In this document: positions 1 through 11,808 of the stretch, in pieces
Numbering within the stretch: position 1 is the first letter of the stretch
Layout of the letters: each line of letters begins with the position of its first letter
Source: Aphrophora alni
Lineage: Eukaryota; Arthropoda; Insecta; Hemiptera; Aphrophoridae
Reading direction: 5' to 3'
Assembly (NCBI GenBank): GCA_963513935.1
Contig: OY740767.1
Location: 154,572,431 to 154,636,430, forward strand
Length of the DNA stretch: 64,000 nucleotides
Notes under the pieces: model-generated
Seen by the model: only the letters and a program-made list of their open reading frames with translations
Database searches by the model: none
What the model was told of the DNA's origin: nothing
Made by a program: the position numbers and the translations under genes

Positions 1-1560
1 TAGTGATAAAACTTGATAAGATCTAACAATACAATTCAACAAGGAGAAGAGATAAACGTTTGGGCATTACATCTAAAGGATCTCCTTCTATTACATTATA
101 TGATGGGTCTGGGGAAGTGCCATGATGGTATCCATCAATTTGTGTCATAATGTTTGCAACAATTATCTCATTTCAGCTGGATGGAATTGTATTTGTTCGT
201 ACCATATTGAGCGTCGTACAACTGATACATATTCCTGGCTGCATGCCAGAGTGTTTAATTCACTTTATTCTACGACGATTGTTATAAACGTTTAAACATT
301 TGAGGCTATTAATACGGATTTTATTTCAACATGAGCAAATTTTGAAGTGAATACTTCTTTACGCCCGGTAGACAATTTGTTTTTGGTGGCTGTTTAAATC
401 GATGCGGTGAAAGGAAAAAAATCGTCACGAAAATAATAATAACAGTATACGTACAACAACGGTTATGCTGCGTATTTAAAATAATCTACTATTTTTATTA
501 AAGTAAAAGTTCAATTATTAAATATAATAATTATTTTTATGTTTTTGTTTGTTGTTACAAAAAATAAAAATCAAGTTTCACATTTTAAAATATCTCGGTA
601 ACATGAAGGCATTCATCGCAGCGCAAGATATTACTTCTCAATAATTGTTTTGTTTTCATACAACGATGCAGAAGATATCTAGCAGCTGAGGCTTAAATAA
701 AGTAAACATCTGAGATATCCAACTAAAACAGCTGATTCTATGTAAAATTTAATTCAGCTGGAACTTACGTAGAGGACATATTGGTTTGCTGTTATGTATT
801 ATTTGGTGAGTTAGGTTATTTTTTTGTTTTAATTGAATATTATTGATTAATATTGGAGTATTATATTGAAAAATAGTTTCATCAGGTTGTTATTAGTATA
901 TTACAAAACATATACTTTTAACTCGCTTACTTTAGAAGATCCTAATAATGAGGTAAGTCCTATTTAAACCAGTTAACTTTTTAGCCAAGATAATTTTCCC
1001 TTCCAATTTTTCTATTTTTTATTAAATAAATCATTGCACGTTGTTGTAACTAAATCTACCGTGAAGGATGTTAACTATTAAGCTCTAGTGTAAGTATTTT
1101 ACAAAATCTAGTTTTCTATTTTAAAATGGTATTGCCCCAAAAACTAAGTGAATGAGTACAAAGCCTATGTTTTTGAATAACCCGAACTAAACTTAAAACA
1201 AAACATAATTGGGATTAAAGTACATTTACTGTACTGAATGCCACTTTTTTGTCCAATCAGTGGCATTACTAGCAGACACTTTGTATCTGAATAATACTAC
1301 TTGTCATTAGACAAAGAGTCTGAACAGAGCTGTACCAAACAATAGACAACAATTACAAGACAGCTAGACGAGAGTTCCAGCTTCCTATTTGTAGCGTTAA
1401 AGTCTTCTAGGATGCGTATTTATTAAATAACTAACAACTAGTATCCAAACTTGGAGGAAACCCATTTATAAATTCAGGTTACATCTTTAAACGTTAAGTT
1501 TTATTGAATGAGATGTGGGAGAGTTTTTTCGTGTGTTGTTGTTTACAAACATCTCTTTCA
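1..1560. other. AT-rich non-coding stretch
   Basis: I see no gene here. Reading frames are short and show no recognisable domain. The only distinct signal is an extended E-box, AACAGCTGAT, at 727-736, one of 13 such sites in the window. Confidence 0.6.
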
Positions 1561-1690
1561 TCATCGCCTTATAAAAAGAGACATAAAATAAAGAGCCTAA
1601 CATTCGAATAGAGGTGGGAAAAGAACAAGACTTGATAAGAACTATTGAAATAGAAGACTCCAACCCAAGATGCTGTATTGAACCCGTGAC
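1561..1690 (-). repeat. Dispersed repeat family A, copy 1
   Basis: This is the reverse complement of a dispersed non-coding family seen about 14 times in the window. Diagnostic blocks on the family strand are 'agctggatctacacatg', 'tctcttgacca', 'gggtctttattttat' and a 3' end 'ttataaggcgatga'. Here the 3' end appears as 'tcatcgccttataaaaag' at 1561, followed by 'aataaagagcc' and 'aagaacaagacttg'. Length (100-200 bp) and lack of an ORF fit a SINE or MITE, but no RNA polymerase III boxes or clean termini were defined. Confidence 0.6.
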
Positions 1691-2039
1691 GTGTGTGTTG
1701 AACGAGTGAACGAATGTTTATCAAATTTAAAGACAATAACAGTTTCTTTTCAACTAAGACAGAACAATGAGTTTTTATTTCCCCACATATACATAGTGTA
1801 GAGATGGTTCTGATGCCATGAGTAAACAGAATGATTTGAGGTTCCCTTAGTCCAAAAAAATAGTTCTTGAAATGATAGTATGAACAGATGTTAGTCAAAT
1901 TGGGTATGTGAGTATATTTTGGCCATATCTCGGGATTTGCAAAATCACAAGCAAAAAATTATTATGTTCAGGAATAGTTGGCAAAAAACAAAAACAACTA
2001 GTGACTCTACAAAAGCTCGATTTTATTCAAATATTATTC

Positions 2040-2360
2040 ATTTGTCTGTTATAGAGGTCTACAGCCCATGCGTGTGGACTGATTTTAATCAAATTTGGTG
2101 TTTGGGCAGATTTGTAATACATTTGAAACATGCCTCGGGACTTTCATATTTTATCCACAAAACTTAGTTGAATAACTCACATAAGAAAAAAAAACACAAA
2201 ATTTCGATTTTCTCAAAATCCGTTGTAACGATTTTTGCTTCAGTGTAGCCTCTATGGATCTAAATAAATCTTACTAGTCACCATTTAAATGACTAATACT
2301 AACTCTCCGAAACCCGCGTCGAAAATCGCAAATAAAATAGTTATCTAAGAATTAGAATAC
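2040..2360 (+). repeat. Dispersed repeat family C, copy
   Basis: This is a decayed dispersed repeat recognised by phrases such as 'tctcaaaatcg', 'aacgatttt', 'gtagcctcta' and 'aatcaaattt'. Related blocks lie near 16.05, 24.55, 28.46, 33.6, 38.0, 56.8 and 60.2 kb. It overlaps a short ORF at 1919-2167 that I regard as spurious. Element class is unknown. Confidence 0.45.
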
Positions 2361-3491
2361 ATATTCACTTTACATTGGAATTACATACAAAATATTTCCT
2401 ACAACTGCAGTATACATTATATTTAGATTATGTGAGAGCTGGATTTTCTAGGTAACACTATTGATTTAGCTAAGTATCGATGGAGTGATTGACCACTCAA
2501 ATTCGCCTCATCCATTGTATTGAACAACTAGGCATATATAAATGCATTTGAAGTTAGCTCAGTCTGTTCAGTGACCGCTCGAGCGATTTGACAATAATAA
2601 ACCTGAATCAGCTGGGTTTAATCTGCTTGCGATAATGAATCACATTTAATCAATGTTAATCATTGCTTAACTGGGTAATAATCAGCTGTTTTAGAACCTG
2701 TTCTTACGATGTAAATATTATAGACATAGTTTTAGAAAAAATATATTACGGTTCAAAAATCATTAAAACCTCAAATATTGCTTACGCTGAGTATGTGTTT
2801 ATGGCAAGAGCGAAATAACTTTAGGCCCTTATTTAAATATATACAGGGTTATTAAAAAAATATTATACACTTTTAGATGGCTGCAACATACACAGTTGGA
2901 TGTGGGCCCCAAGTTCTGCCTAAACTCTTCGAAGAGTGTCCACATCAACACTCCACACTGCTGCTGTTATCCAAGAGGTTCGAGGGCAGAGGAGGAACGA
3001 ACACAAGGTGTTAGATCGGGGCTTCGATGTTTTCATCAGCTACGCGGCGAATCCAGCGTTAATCTCTCCCAGTATAGTATAGCGGAACCCTATTTGAAGT
3101 TGTCACTGTCTTCATCTAGTTGAGGCACCAACCACTCATACAACATATCTAAGTTAGCTACAGTATTTTCTTTGAAAATGATTGGCACATACAACTTTGT
3201 AGCTAATACAGCACAAAAATTGTTCAGCTTAGAGACTTCAGTTCCCCAAATTTTACACAAACAGCCTTTATTCTTGAGATACTTCCTAGTTGGAGGATGA
3301 TTGTATCAATGAGTCCTGAACTAACATTGCACGACACTAAGAGATAGAGTTTCTTCAAACTCTAACACACACAAGAGACTTCTCCATTGGAGTATTGGCC
3401 ATTTTGATGGTAAATGAATAGGATCAGCTGTTGGAATTAAAATTTGAAATCATTTGATACCCAAATATGACGAAATTAAATAATGTGTATC

Positions 3492-3912
3492 ATAAGGCAA
3501 AACAAAAATGATAAAGCACTGATAAATTTCACAAACAACAATTTATTGCTACAGCTGTTTCGCCGTTAGACATCGTCAGACAACTAAGAACTAAAAACTA
3601 AAATACAGGTCGACTTAACACTAACATCTAGGAATGAAGGTGGGGATGAAAGCAGAGGTAGGACAATGACCTGGTATTACCTGAAAGGGACATTGATAAC
3701 AGAAGGTTTTCAAACAATAGGTTTTAACAAAGGGGATGGGTTATTTACTTTTTCATTCAGGTTAGAAGCATGGCATTTCAAAACAGATCTGTTAATTTCT
3801 AAAATTTCCAAACTATTTAATTTCCTACTTTTCTGTTCTATGTGTAAAAGCTGTAGCAATAAATTGTTGTTTGTGAAATTATAAGTGCTTTATCATTTTA
3901 GTTTTGCCTTAT
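3492..3912. mobile_element. Inverted-repeat (MITE-like) element carrying a hammerhead-like motif
   Basis: Arms of about 65 bp at 3492-3556 and 3849-3912 are nearly perfect reverse complements. The outer ends read ataaggcaaaac and gttttgccttat. The roughly 290-bp interior holds a short ORF (3666-3884) with no recognisable domain. On the - strand at 3579-3550 lies CTGACGA, an 11-nt potential stem II, GAAA, the palindrome CAGCTG and TA, a hammerhead-like arrangement. No clear target-site duplication was found, so the exact ends are uncertain. It is likely a non-autonomous element. Confidence 0.7.
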
Positions 3913-3984
3913 TATGGAATTTCACCGAGTACCGACTGTAGTCACACTCAAAATGAGTATCATGTTTTTTTATAGACTTTTTGA

Positions 3985-4150
3985 ATAACCTTGTATATAA
4001 GGAGGACTGTGTCCATGGTTCATTTTCAGTTTTTGATTTACGATTACCGAATTGACATTTTTAATTGACGATTACTTTTGTTTCGTGTTTCTTTGATTTT
4101 GGGGATTAGTGAGTAGGATCTTTGTGCAATGTTTTCACATCGTTTATTCC
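3985..4150 (+). repeat. Dispersed repeat family B, copy 1
   Basis: Recognised by 'gactgtgt..catggttca', 'cagtttttgatt', 'gacgattact' and 'tttgtgcaatgtttt'. Related copies lie at about 33.84, 47.25, 54.4 and 56.9 kb on the + strand and at 25.9 and 59.9 kb on the - strand. Non-coding; class unknown. Confidence 0.55.
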
Positions 4151-4789
4151 AGAGGTGAAACCCAGCTTCCAATAGAAAATGTCTTGGAATAAATCCGTGA
4201 CAAAATCGAATTACTCCCAGTACAGTTTGCTAATGTAATAACAATGCCTATCTATAAATCTTGTTAAGGTTTACGATTTGTATTTACAGTACTTCTCTCG
4301 GTTTTATAAATTAATTAAATTAAGAGTAGGGGGTGGGAAACGTTAGAAATAATCAAGATTACATTTTGGTCATGAGAATTGGACAAAGGCAAGATGGATG
4401 AAATGAAATGACTTTCAATTTATTCTTTCTTTGAGCAATTCTTCTTACAATTGTTACAAACTGTTTCTCTCTTACTGATAGGATTCTTCATATTAGTATA
4501 TTGTGTATCTGACATTCCTTAACTGTTTGCCATGTTTTGAGTAGATCCCATTTTGATAAATATATATAAAAGCTCGGGGTAAACCCTTATCTAGTATTGA
4601 ATTATGGGGTAAGTTTGGTAATCATAATCACAATTCCAGATTTAATTTCTGCAATGTAATGCTACCAACAACAAATATCTACGATCACAAATATGTAATT
4701 TTGAACTGTAGAAAATGTGATATTCTTACATCTTTATGAGCTAAGCGGTTGGAGAATTTATAATACATATGAAGGACCTTCCGACGCCA

Positions 4790-4900
4790 AGCAGTACTGA
4801 TATATACACAATTAAGAGGTTCATGTTCTACAAACTCCTTTATCTATCAATACAATTTAACATTTTTCTTACAAGGCCTAAGAAACCAACTTTGGGACAT
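4790..4900 (+). repeat. Dispersed repeat family D, copy 1
   Basis: Shares 'atatacacaatta', 'gaggttca', 'tttatctatcaatacaattt' and 'aacattttt' with 12950-13110 and 35070-35290. The short ORF across it is probably spurious, because the copies are not conserved at the protein level. Confidence 0.45.
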
Positions 4901-5026
4901 TACATTGGTTGTATTATATTGTATTCCATCGATTTGTTTAGGTTTAGTCTAACCTACAAGAAATAATTAGACTAGGTAAATTGGAATAGTTTTCTAAACC
5001 AAATTTCATGTTCTTAGATTAATTTT

Positions 5027-5085
5027 GTCGCCGCTACGTACAGAGGACAAGGACGACGGACGGACGGCGTTTGTTACGTTTAGCA
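5027..5085 (+). repeat. Dispersed short repeat family E, copy 1
   Basis: Contains 'ttgtcgccgctacgtac' followed by 'gacgacggacgga'. This matches the fuller copies at 6692-6750 and 29146-29200 and the inverted copy at 12661-12718. Non-coding. Confidence 0.45.
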
Positions 5086-5398
5086 AAGTTATCGTATTGG
5101 CTACTGGGTAATATAATAGTAGAGACAATATTAACAGAAGATCCAAAATAAATAAAACCTACAGAAACTATAGCATTGTCGGGATAAACCGTTTGTAATA
5201 GTTATGAATATAAAGTAAAGGACTTACATATGAGGAGATGATAAGAACCGGAAACCTGTAAAAGAGAAACCCCATTAAACTTTGTTTTTAAACAAAATCT
5301 CTGCAGCATAACGTTTATAATAACGAACGCAACTTCTGCATTGCTGAACGGTAACTTCAAAAGTGATGAAATCAGTCAGCTGTTTAACATTATTTTAA

Positions 5399-5509
5399 GT
5401 AACATATGTTACGCGTTTATTGTACGTTTTGTAGTGTTTTAATGTTTTAACGACCTCTCAGGAGCGAATCTGAAGATGGAACATACGTTCTGAAACGCGT
5501 AACCTGTGT
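5399..5509 (+). repeat. Decayed repeat with hammerhead-like motif (copy D)
   Basis: CTGAAGA at 5470-5476 is followed by a hairpin (GAAC..GTTC), GAAA at 5492-5495, CGCG and TA. An imperfect inverted repeat flanks it: 5399-5416 and 5492-5509, both containing the acgcgt palindrome. The sequence is homologous to 7020-7140. The core fits the hammerhead consensus CUGANGA/GAAA/UH, but I see no convincing stem I. Likely a dead retroelement fragment. Confidence 0.45.
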
Positions 5510-6099
5510 TACAAGATAAGTCACTAGACGGAGTAAGTAACTCAAAAAAAGTTTTAATAACTTTAAATTATTTTACGTTCTGATTCTATAAATAAAATAA
5601 AACCATTGATGTTTTTGAGTTTTAGATACACTTAGGATCCCGCGAGGTTTATCTGTGATGTTAAACTGATTTTGATTTACCGAGTTACATAATCACGGCG
5701 GTAAACTCTACACCGCGTGGTTTTGATCCGATTTGGTTTAAAATGTATGACAAGTCTTAGTATACAATATTTAGAGTGAGGAACAAAATGGAGTTGTCTG
5801 TAGACTTGCCTCTCTTATAGAAACAAGTTGATGAGTGACATCGTAATATTTACCCAGCTCCACCATGCACTGTAGGAAATGTTAAATTGTATTGGGTAGA
5901 TCAAGGAGGAAAACAGTTGTCATTATTTTCTTAAGATCTGCTAGACCCTAACAACCCTCGTAGATGTGACGCAGCCCTGCCGAATCTCAAAGAAACTAAA
6001 GAAATATCACACGTCTCTTTTGCATGGCTAGCAGAAGAAGATTATGCATGTAGGGCAATCTATAATTAATAATAACTAACAAGGTATTTGTAAGGTAAT

Positions 6100-6457
6100 C
6101 CCATCCTTCACCCACACCACGCTCCCAAACAGGGATCCTGCATGATCTGTCGCGAGGTTTTCCCTACCTGGACTCTGTCCCAGCTAGGGATTTGCCTCGC
6201 TCTTCGCGCGGCTACACAATGTTCTGCTTTCTTTCACCATATCTTCTCGACACGTCCATGGAAAGAGCCACAAGCTTGGTACATGGAAAACCATTCCTGA
6301 ATCCTTGTCCTAAGCGATAGGGATACTAACAGGAAGGAAGGTGGTTTTTAGTGAGTAAGAACCTCACACTATTGGGAAGATCGGATATCTCCGTTTGTCT
6401 TTTGAAGATTTTCCACCTCCTACGAAATTTAAAAAAAAAAAAACAAAAAAAAAAAAA
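6100..6457 (+). mobile_element. Possible non-LTR retrotransposon 3' fragment with A-rich tail
   Basis: A block of unusually high GC content (6100-6420) ends in an A-rich run at about 6430-6457, which resembles a decayed poly-A tail. The block contains 'gtggtttttagtgagtaag', a phrase type common near the 3' ends of arthropod non-LTR elements. No open frame or reverse-transcriptase motif is visible. Identification is tentative. Confidence 0.35.
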
Positions 6458-6691
6458 TTCTTGGAAAATCAGAGTTCGTAATTTTTTGTACAATGACTAA
6501 ACTATCTGTCATCATATAGAGTTGGTACCATTACCATGCAGAATTGAAATTTACAAATTTAATTAAATTTAATGTGTTATAAAATTGAATATCACACAAT
6601 ATATGAACAAAAAAACTATTTTAAAATAGACGACATTTTGATATTTCTGAATTACAACAGGGTTCGTACCAGATTTGATGTTCCTCTATCA

Positions 6692-6750
6692 ATTATTGTG
6701 GCTGCTATCGTACCTACGTACGGAACTCAACAACGACGACGGACAGCTTG
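6692..6750 (+). repeat. Dispersed short repeat family E, copy 2
   Basis: Carries 'ttgtggctgctatcgtacc', 'acgtacg' and 'cgacgacgga', shared with 5027-5085 and 29146-29200. The overlapping ORF (6572-6871) shows no known domain and is read through this repeat. Confidence 0.5.
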
Positions 6751-7019
6751 TTGGAAAACTCTTTTTCACTTTCCCGAGCCCATTAAATGTGAATATTATC
6801 ATTTTTTAAATGGAGGTCACCCTAACTTTTGTATACGGGGTAAGTATCAAACAAAAATAATAGTATTCTAAAATATCCAAACTGTAGTTTGTAGAAATTG
6901 TCAATATTACCTCATGATATTTATATCCAACATGACTTCTTTTTTCTAGGAGTTGTCCTAGGACACCGATATGATGCGCATCCCAAGTGTCGCGTTACGA
7001 TAAGCGACCGTTACGATAT

Positions 7020-7140
7020 GTAAATGTCCGTGTGTTTTTATGTTTTATTTTAATGTGTTAACGATCTCAACTGAGTGAAAAGAAAAAGAACCCTGTAGAT
7101 GGAGCAGATGCTCTGAAACGCGTAAGTGTTTTTAAAAAAG
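7020..7140 (+). repeat. Decayed repeat with hammerhead-like motif (copy E)
   Basis: Homologous to 5410-5520. The core reads CTGTAGA at 7093-7099, with one substitution in CTGANGA. Stem II is GAGC..GCTC where copy D has GAAC..GTTC, a compensatory change. GAAA follows at 7115-7118, then CGCG and TA. Likely a degenerate relative of the same retroelement. Confidence 0.45.
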
Positions 7141-8194
7141 AAGTCACCTGGCGGAAACCATTAAAGGTAATTTAATTGTTAGTTAAAACAATAGTGACTT
7201 GGATACTAGCAACAGGATTCTTATTTATATCCGTTTATCTGAATTGTCCGAGTTTTCAGTTTTGAATATTCTATACAAGTATCACAATCCAACTCACGTT
7301 ACATAGCTGTGTGCTGAGATTATTTTATATTGACTACTACCCTTATTAATACTTTTCCCCCATACAACAACAACTCTCGTAATAATTGTGAATTTGACGG
7401 CGAAGTAGTAATCCACAAGAACAAACCGTCGCTAAAAAGACGTCACACCGTAAGATCCCCTCTTCACGCCTGCTTCTCTCACACCACAAGCCTTTTTACA
7501 CACAATCGATACTTTGTTGTAACTTTATTAAAAGACAATTCATTAAAGTAAACAATATAAATAAAGTACCTTCGCTATACTCCCGGGACAAACACTGTTT
7601 TAACAAAGTTTAAGTAGATTGCAGCAATACCGAAGTAAATATTTAATTATGTTTACAGCAGTAACTTGGTCTAATTTCTTACACTTGGCTGGATTTCTTG
7701 TTGACAGAATCAATACAAAAAAGTTGATGTCTGTCCATTATAGTACTCACCCAACTCTATTTTTACACAGAATCTCGTAATTGTGAATATTTGATATTGT
7801 CTTAACTGTGATTTGTCAATTACGATTTTCATCAAACTTTTACAAAATATATAAGCAATAAACCCAAATCAGTACTAAACAAATCGCACATATAAGAATT
7901 TATTTGTCATTATTATTTTATTTTATTTTATTTATTACAACGAGATAAGAAAGGGCTCTGGCACCGATCACATGAAAATCTTGCAGGCGATGAAAGAAGG
8001 ACAATAACCTACAACCTTATCATTGGCAACAAACTTTTTTCCAATCCATTTTACAAACCAAATATCAGAAGTTCTGTGCATTCGTTTTGATATAAACATA
8101 ACCTCAAAATAATCTTTTTTCTCTCTAAAACTGAAAAACAAAATAACAAACTCCGTAGCGCAACCCCTCGTGAAGACCCTGCCGGCCTTGGTAT
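7141..8194. other. No gene recognised
   Basis: AT-rich DNA with two short ORFs (7330-7551 + and 7968-8222 -) that show no domain, signal or conserved pattern I recognise. I treat both as chance frames. Confidence 0.5.
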
Positions 8195-8371
8195 TCTCGA
8201 GTGATCCTAACTGGTTCCACACATTTACTATATATAGTCTTTGGTTAGATCCCTCACTTTTATCTTTCCTCTCTCTTGACCGACCCTGGTTCTCAGAGAC
8301 TATGAAAGTATTCTAGGTCTAGGGATCTTTATTTTATTCTTCTTTTTTGATGACCGAAAGAGTTTTTACCT
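8195..8371 (+). repeat. Dispersed repeat family A, copy 2
   Basis: Contains 'tagtctttggttagatccc', 'cctctctcttgacc', 'gatctttattttatt' and 'gatgaccgaaagag' in family order. A long copy of family A. Confidence 0.6.
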
Positions 8372-8658
8372 TTAGACAACAGCCAGAAATCTGGATTGGA
8401 ACTCCCGTTGTCGTTGTTCAGCCAGAATTCGCTACCCGAGCTTTCCCAATCCTCACGATGCTGGGTCAACGACGAAAAGTTTAAGCCCGGAGCCTCTCAC
8501 ACATGAACAGAGGTCTCAGCATATTCTCTCTATATATTTAAAAAGTAATTTTTAAAATGTTTAACTGATTTATAGGTATATGTTTCTATTCAATTTATGG
8601 AAAAAAAATTTGTTAATAATAATAAATAAAAAATCAAAAAAAAATCTATCCAAATCGC

Positions 8659-8660
<2 letters not shown>

Positions 8661-8718
<58 letters not shown>
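8661..8718. repeat. (TA)n microsatellite
   Basis: About 58 bp of uninterrupted TA dinucleotide. It produces artificial Tyr-Ile ORFs on both strands. Confidence 0.97.
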
Positions 8719-8720
<2 letters not shown>

Positions 8721-8807
8721 ATTCAATCGTTGCCAAAACTTAACCCCTATGAAATTAAGTATGTAGATATTTGTAATAAAATTCTGCAGGGGCTGGCAAT
8801 ACCGAAG

Positions 8808-8915
8808 TAGCCTAGCTAGATGTAGACTTTCATCTTTCATATCGGATCTCTCTTGTTTTCTTCCGATCTACACCCTATTCGAGTTCAAGGGGGTCTCTAT
8901 TTAAAGTTTTTTTTT
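8808..8915 (+). repeat. Dispersed repeat family A, decayed copy 3
   Basis: 'cctagctagatgtagac', 'ggatctctcttg' and 'ggggtctctatttaaag' follow the family order but are strongly diverged. It lies about 440 bp after copy 2 in the same orientation. Confidence 0.45.
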
Positions 8916-9608
8916 AAGACGATTATGACCAATATGTTTTTTTCACTTTTAAGCCATACTAAGTCTTACAAAAAATTGTTTATTTTGTGTCGACACCACA
9001 GACAAAAAGAATTTAAATGAGTCATATATATGTATTGGGTAAGATCGATGCACACTTTATCGACTGCTACAATAGCGGTGCAATTCCCAATATCAGCTAA
9101 CAAAAGGGAATCAATAAACACTCTGGACTTGGATGTTACAATTTCACAATCGATTACACATGCCATTGTAAGCAATGACGCCTCTACTTCTTTCTATTCC
9201 TTTGTTTTATTTCCTACAATAGCTCTGGATAATTTCTTTTCTATTGTCGCTCAGAATGTTTTGAAATCATTTTAATCAAACCTTTAGAACAGCTTGTGAG
9301 CCTATGTTACGGTAATTACCTAGTTTTTATGCCGAATTAACAACTTCCCTTAAGAAATGTAGAGATTTCAGCCATGGTCATTCAACCATCAAATAAACAT
9401 CGATTTAAACTTACTCCGCAAAAAACATATTTGATCTAATTTCAAAATGGCGCTGATTAAATAATGTTTAGATATAAAGTCCCGTTTATAAATTCTAAGA
9501 TTTTGGTTGTAAAGTCAAATGATAATGATGAGTTGATCATATTATTAATAAAGTCTAAGCGGACAATATACATTATTTGTGTTTGTGTATATAAAAACTA
9601 ATACAAAA

Positions 9609-9643
9609 CGTTTCGAGAGTGTAAATCAACTCTCGATGTCAAG
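9609..9643 (-). repeat. Short repeat shared with 18949-18984
   Basis: Reverse complement of 18949-18984. The shared core is 'gagagttgat' then 'ctcgaaacgt', a hairpin ending in CGAAACG. It may be a distant relative of the hammerhead-like repeats, but the CTGANGA part is not intact. Confidence 0.4.
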
Positions 9644-9788
9644 TTTATTCTAGATTGAATCTCCACGAGGAGTGATGACTAGGTCACGCGCTAAACTTTT
9701 GAAGGAGGGAATCTAAGGTTGTTCACCCCCAATAAAGCGTTACGTCACCACAACGTTGGCATCCAAACCCTGATTGTTAGTTGGTCAT

Positions 9789-11808
9789 ATAGTAGCTTTA
9801 CTAGTAAACCAGGTCTCAGCGAGCTGGGAGAGAACATTGAATCAGTTACGCAGAGTATCCGGGGATGTAGAACATTCTAAAAATAGATCCAGGCGAGCCC
9901 TTGGCGCAGAAGTAGTAGCTCCACTAGTGAACCAGGTCTCAGCGAGCTGGGAGAGAACATTGAATCAGTTACGCAGAATATCCGGGGATGTAGAACATTC
10001 TAAAAATAGATCCAGGCGAGCCCTTGGCGCAGAAGTAGTAGCTCCACTAGTGAACCAGGTCTCAGCGAGCTGGGAGAGAACATTGAATCAGTTACGCAGA
10101 GTATCCGGGGATGTAGAACATTCTAAAAATAGATCCAGGCGAGCCCTTGGCGCAGAAGTAGTAGCTCCACTAGTGAACCAGGTCTCAGCGAGCTGGGAGA
10201 GAACATTGAATCAGTTACGCAGAGTATACGAGGATGGAAAACATTCTAAAAATAGATCCAGGCGAGCCCTTGGCGCAGAAGTAGTAGCTCCACTAGTAAA
10301 CCAGGTCTCAGCGAGCTGGGAGAGAACATTGAATCAGTTACGCAGAGTATACGAGGATGGAAAACATTCTAAAAATAGATCCAGGCGAGCCCTTGGCGCA
10401 GAAGTAGTAGCTCCACTAGTAAACCAGGTCTCAGCGAGCTGGGAGGGAACATTGAATCAGTTACGCAGAGTATCCGGGGATGTAGAACATTCTAAAAATA
10501 TATCCAGGCGTGCTCTTAGCGCAGAAGTAGTAGCTCCACTAGTGAACTAGGTCTCAGCGAGCTGGGAGAGAACATTGAATCAGTTACGCAGAGTATACGA
10601 GGATGGAGAACATTCTAAAAATAGATCCAGGCGTGCTCTTAGCGCAGAAGTAGTAGCTTTACTAGTGAACTAGGTCTCAGCGAGCTGGGAGAGAACATTG
10701 AATCAGTTACGCAGAGTATCCGAGGATGGACAACATTCTAAAAATAGATCCAGGCGTGCTCTTAGCGCAGAAGTAGTAGCTTTACTAGTGAACTAGGTCT
10801 CAGCGAGCTGGGAGAGAACATTGAATCAGTTACGCAGAGTATCCGAGGATGGACAACATTCTAAAAATAGATCCAGGCGTGCTCTTAGCGCAGAAGTAGT
10901 AGCTCCACTAGTGAACTAGGTCTCAGCGAGCTGGGAGAGAACATTGAATCAGTTACGCAGAGTATACGAGGATGGAGAACATTCTAAAAATAGATCCAGG
11001 CGAGCCCTTAGCGCAGAAGTAGTAGCTCCACTAGTGAACCAGGTCTCAGCGAGCTGGGAGAGAACATTGAATCAGTTACGCAGAGTATACGAGGATGGAC
11101 AACATTCTAAAAATAGATCCAGGCGTGCTCTTAACGCAGAAGTAGTAGCTCCACTAGTGAACTAGGTCTCAGCGAGCTGGGAGAGAACATTGAATCAGTT
11201 ACGCAGAGTATCCGGGGATGGAGAACATTCTAAAAATAGATCCAGGCGAGCCCTTAGCGCAGAAGTAGTAGCTTCACTAGTGAACTAGGTCTCAGCGAGC
11301 TGGGAGAGAACATTGAATCAGTTACGCAGAGTATCCGAGGATGGACAACATTCTAAAAATAGATCCAGGCGAGCCCTTAGCGCAGAAGTAGTAGGTTCAC
11401 TAGTGAACCAGGTCTCAGCGAGCTGGGAGAGAACATTGAATCAGTTACGCAGAGTATACGAGGATGGAGAACATTCTAAAAATAGATCCAGGCGAGCCCT
11501 TGGCGCAGAAGTAGTAGCTCCACTAGTGAACCAGGTCTCAGCGAGCTGGGAGAGAACATTGAATCAGTTACGCAGAGTATCCGGGGATGTAGAACATTCT
11601 AAAAATAGATCCAGGCGAGCCCTTGGCGCAGAAGTAGTAGCTCCACTAGTGAACCAGGTCTCAGCGAGCTGGGAGAGAACATTGAATCAGTTACGCAGAG
11701 TATCCGGGGATGGAGAACATTCTAAAAATAGATCCAGGCGAGCCCGTAGCGCAGAAGTAGTAGGTTCACTAGTGAACCAGGTCTCAGTGAGCTGGGAGAG
11801 AACATTCC
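9789..11808. repeat. 123-bp minisatellite, about 16.4 units
   Basis: The phrase ctcagcgagctggg recurs at 9815, 9938, 10061, 10184 and so on to 10922, 11045 and 11660; the last unit, at 11783, has ctcagtgagctggg. Every spacing is exactly 123 bp, so 16 periods show no insertion or deletion. Because 123 is 41 codons, one + frame stays open across units, giving ORFs of 258, 73 and 172 residues. It is closed only where CAG becomes TAG in some units (for example 10548-10550). The 41-residue repeat has no domain I recognise. I read this as satellite DNA that happens to be open, not as a gene, though coding origin is not excluded. Confidence 0.95.

Noticed and set aside
8580..8840. Overlapping ORFs on both strands rich in Tyr-Ile
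   Set aside because: Artefacts of the (TA)n microsatellite.
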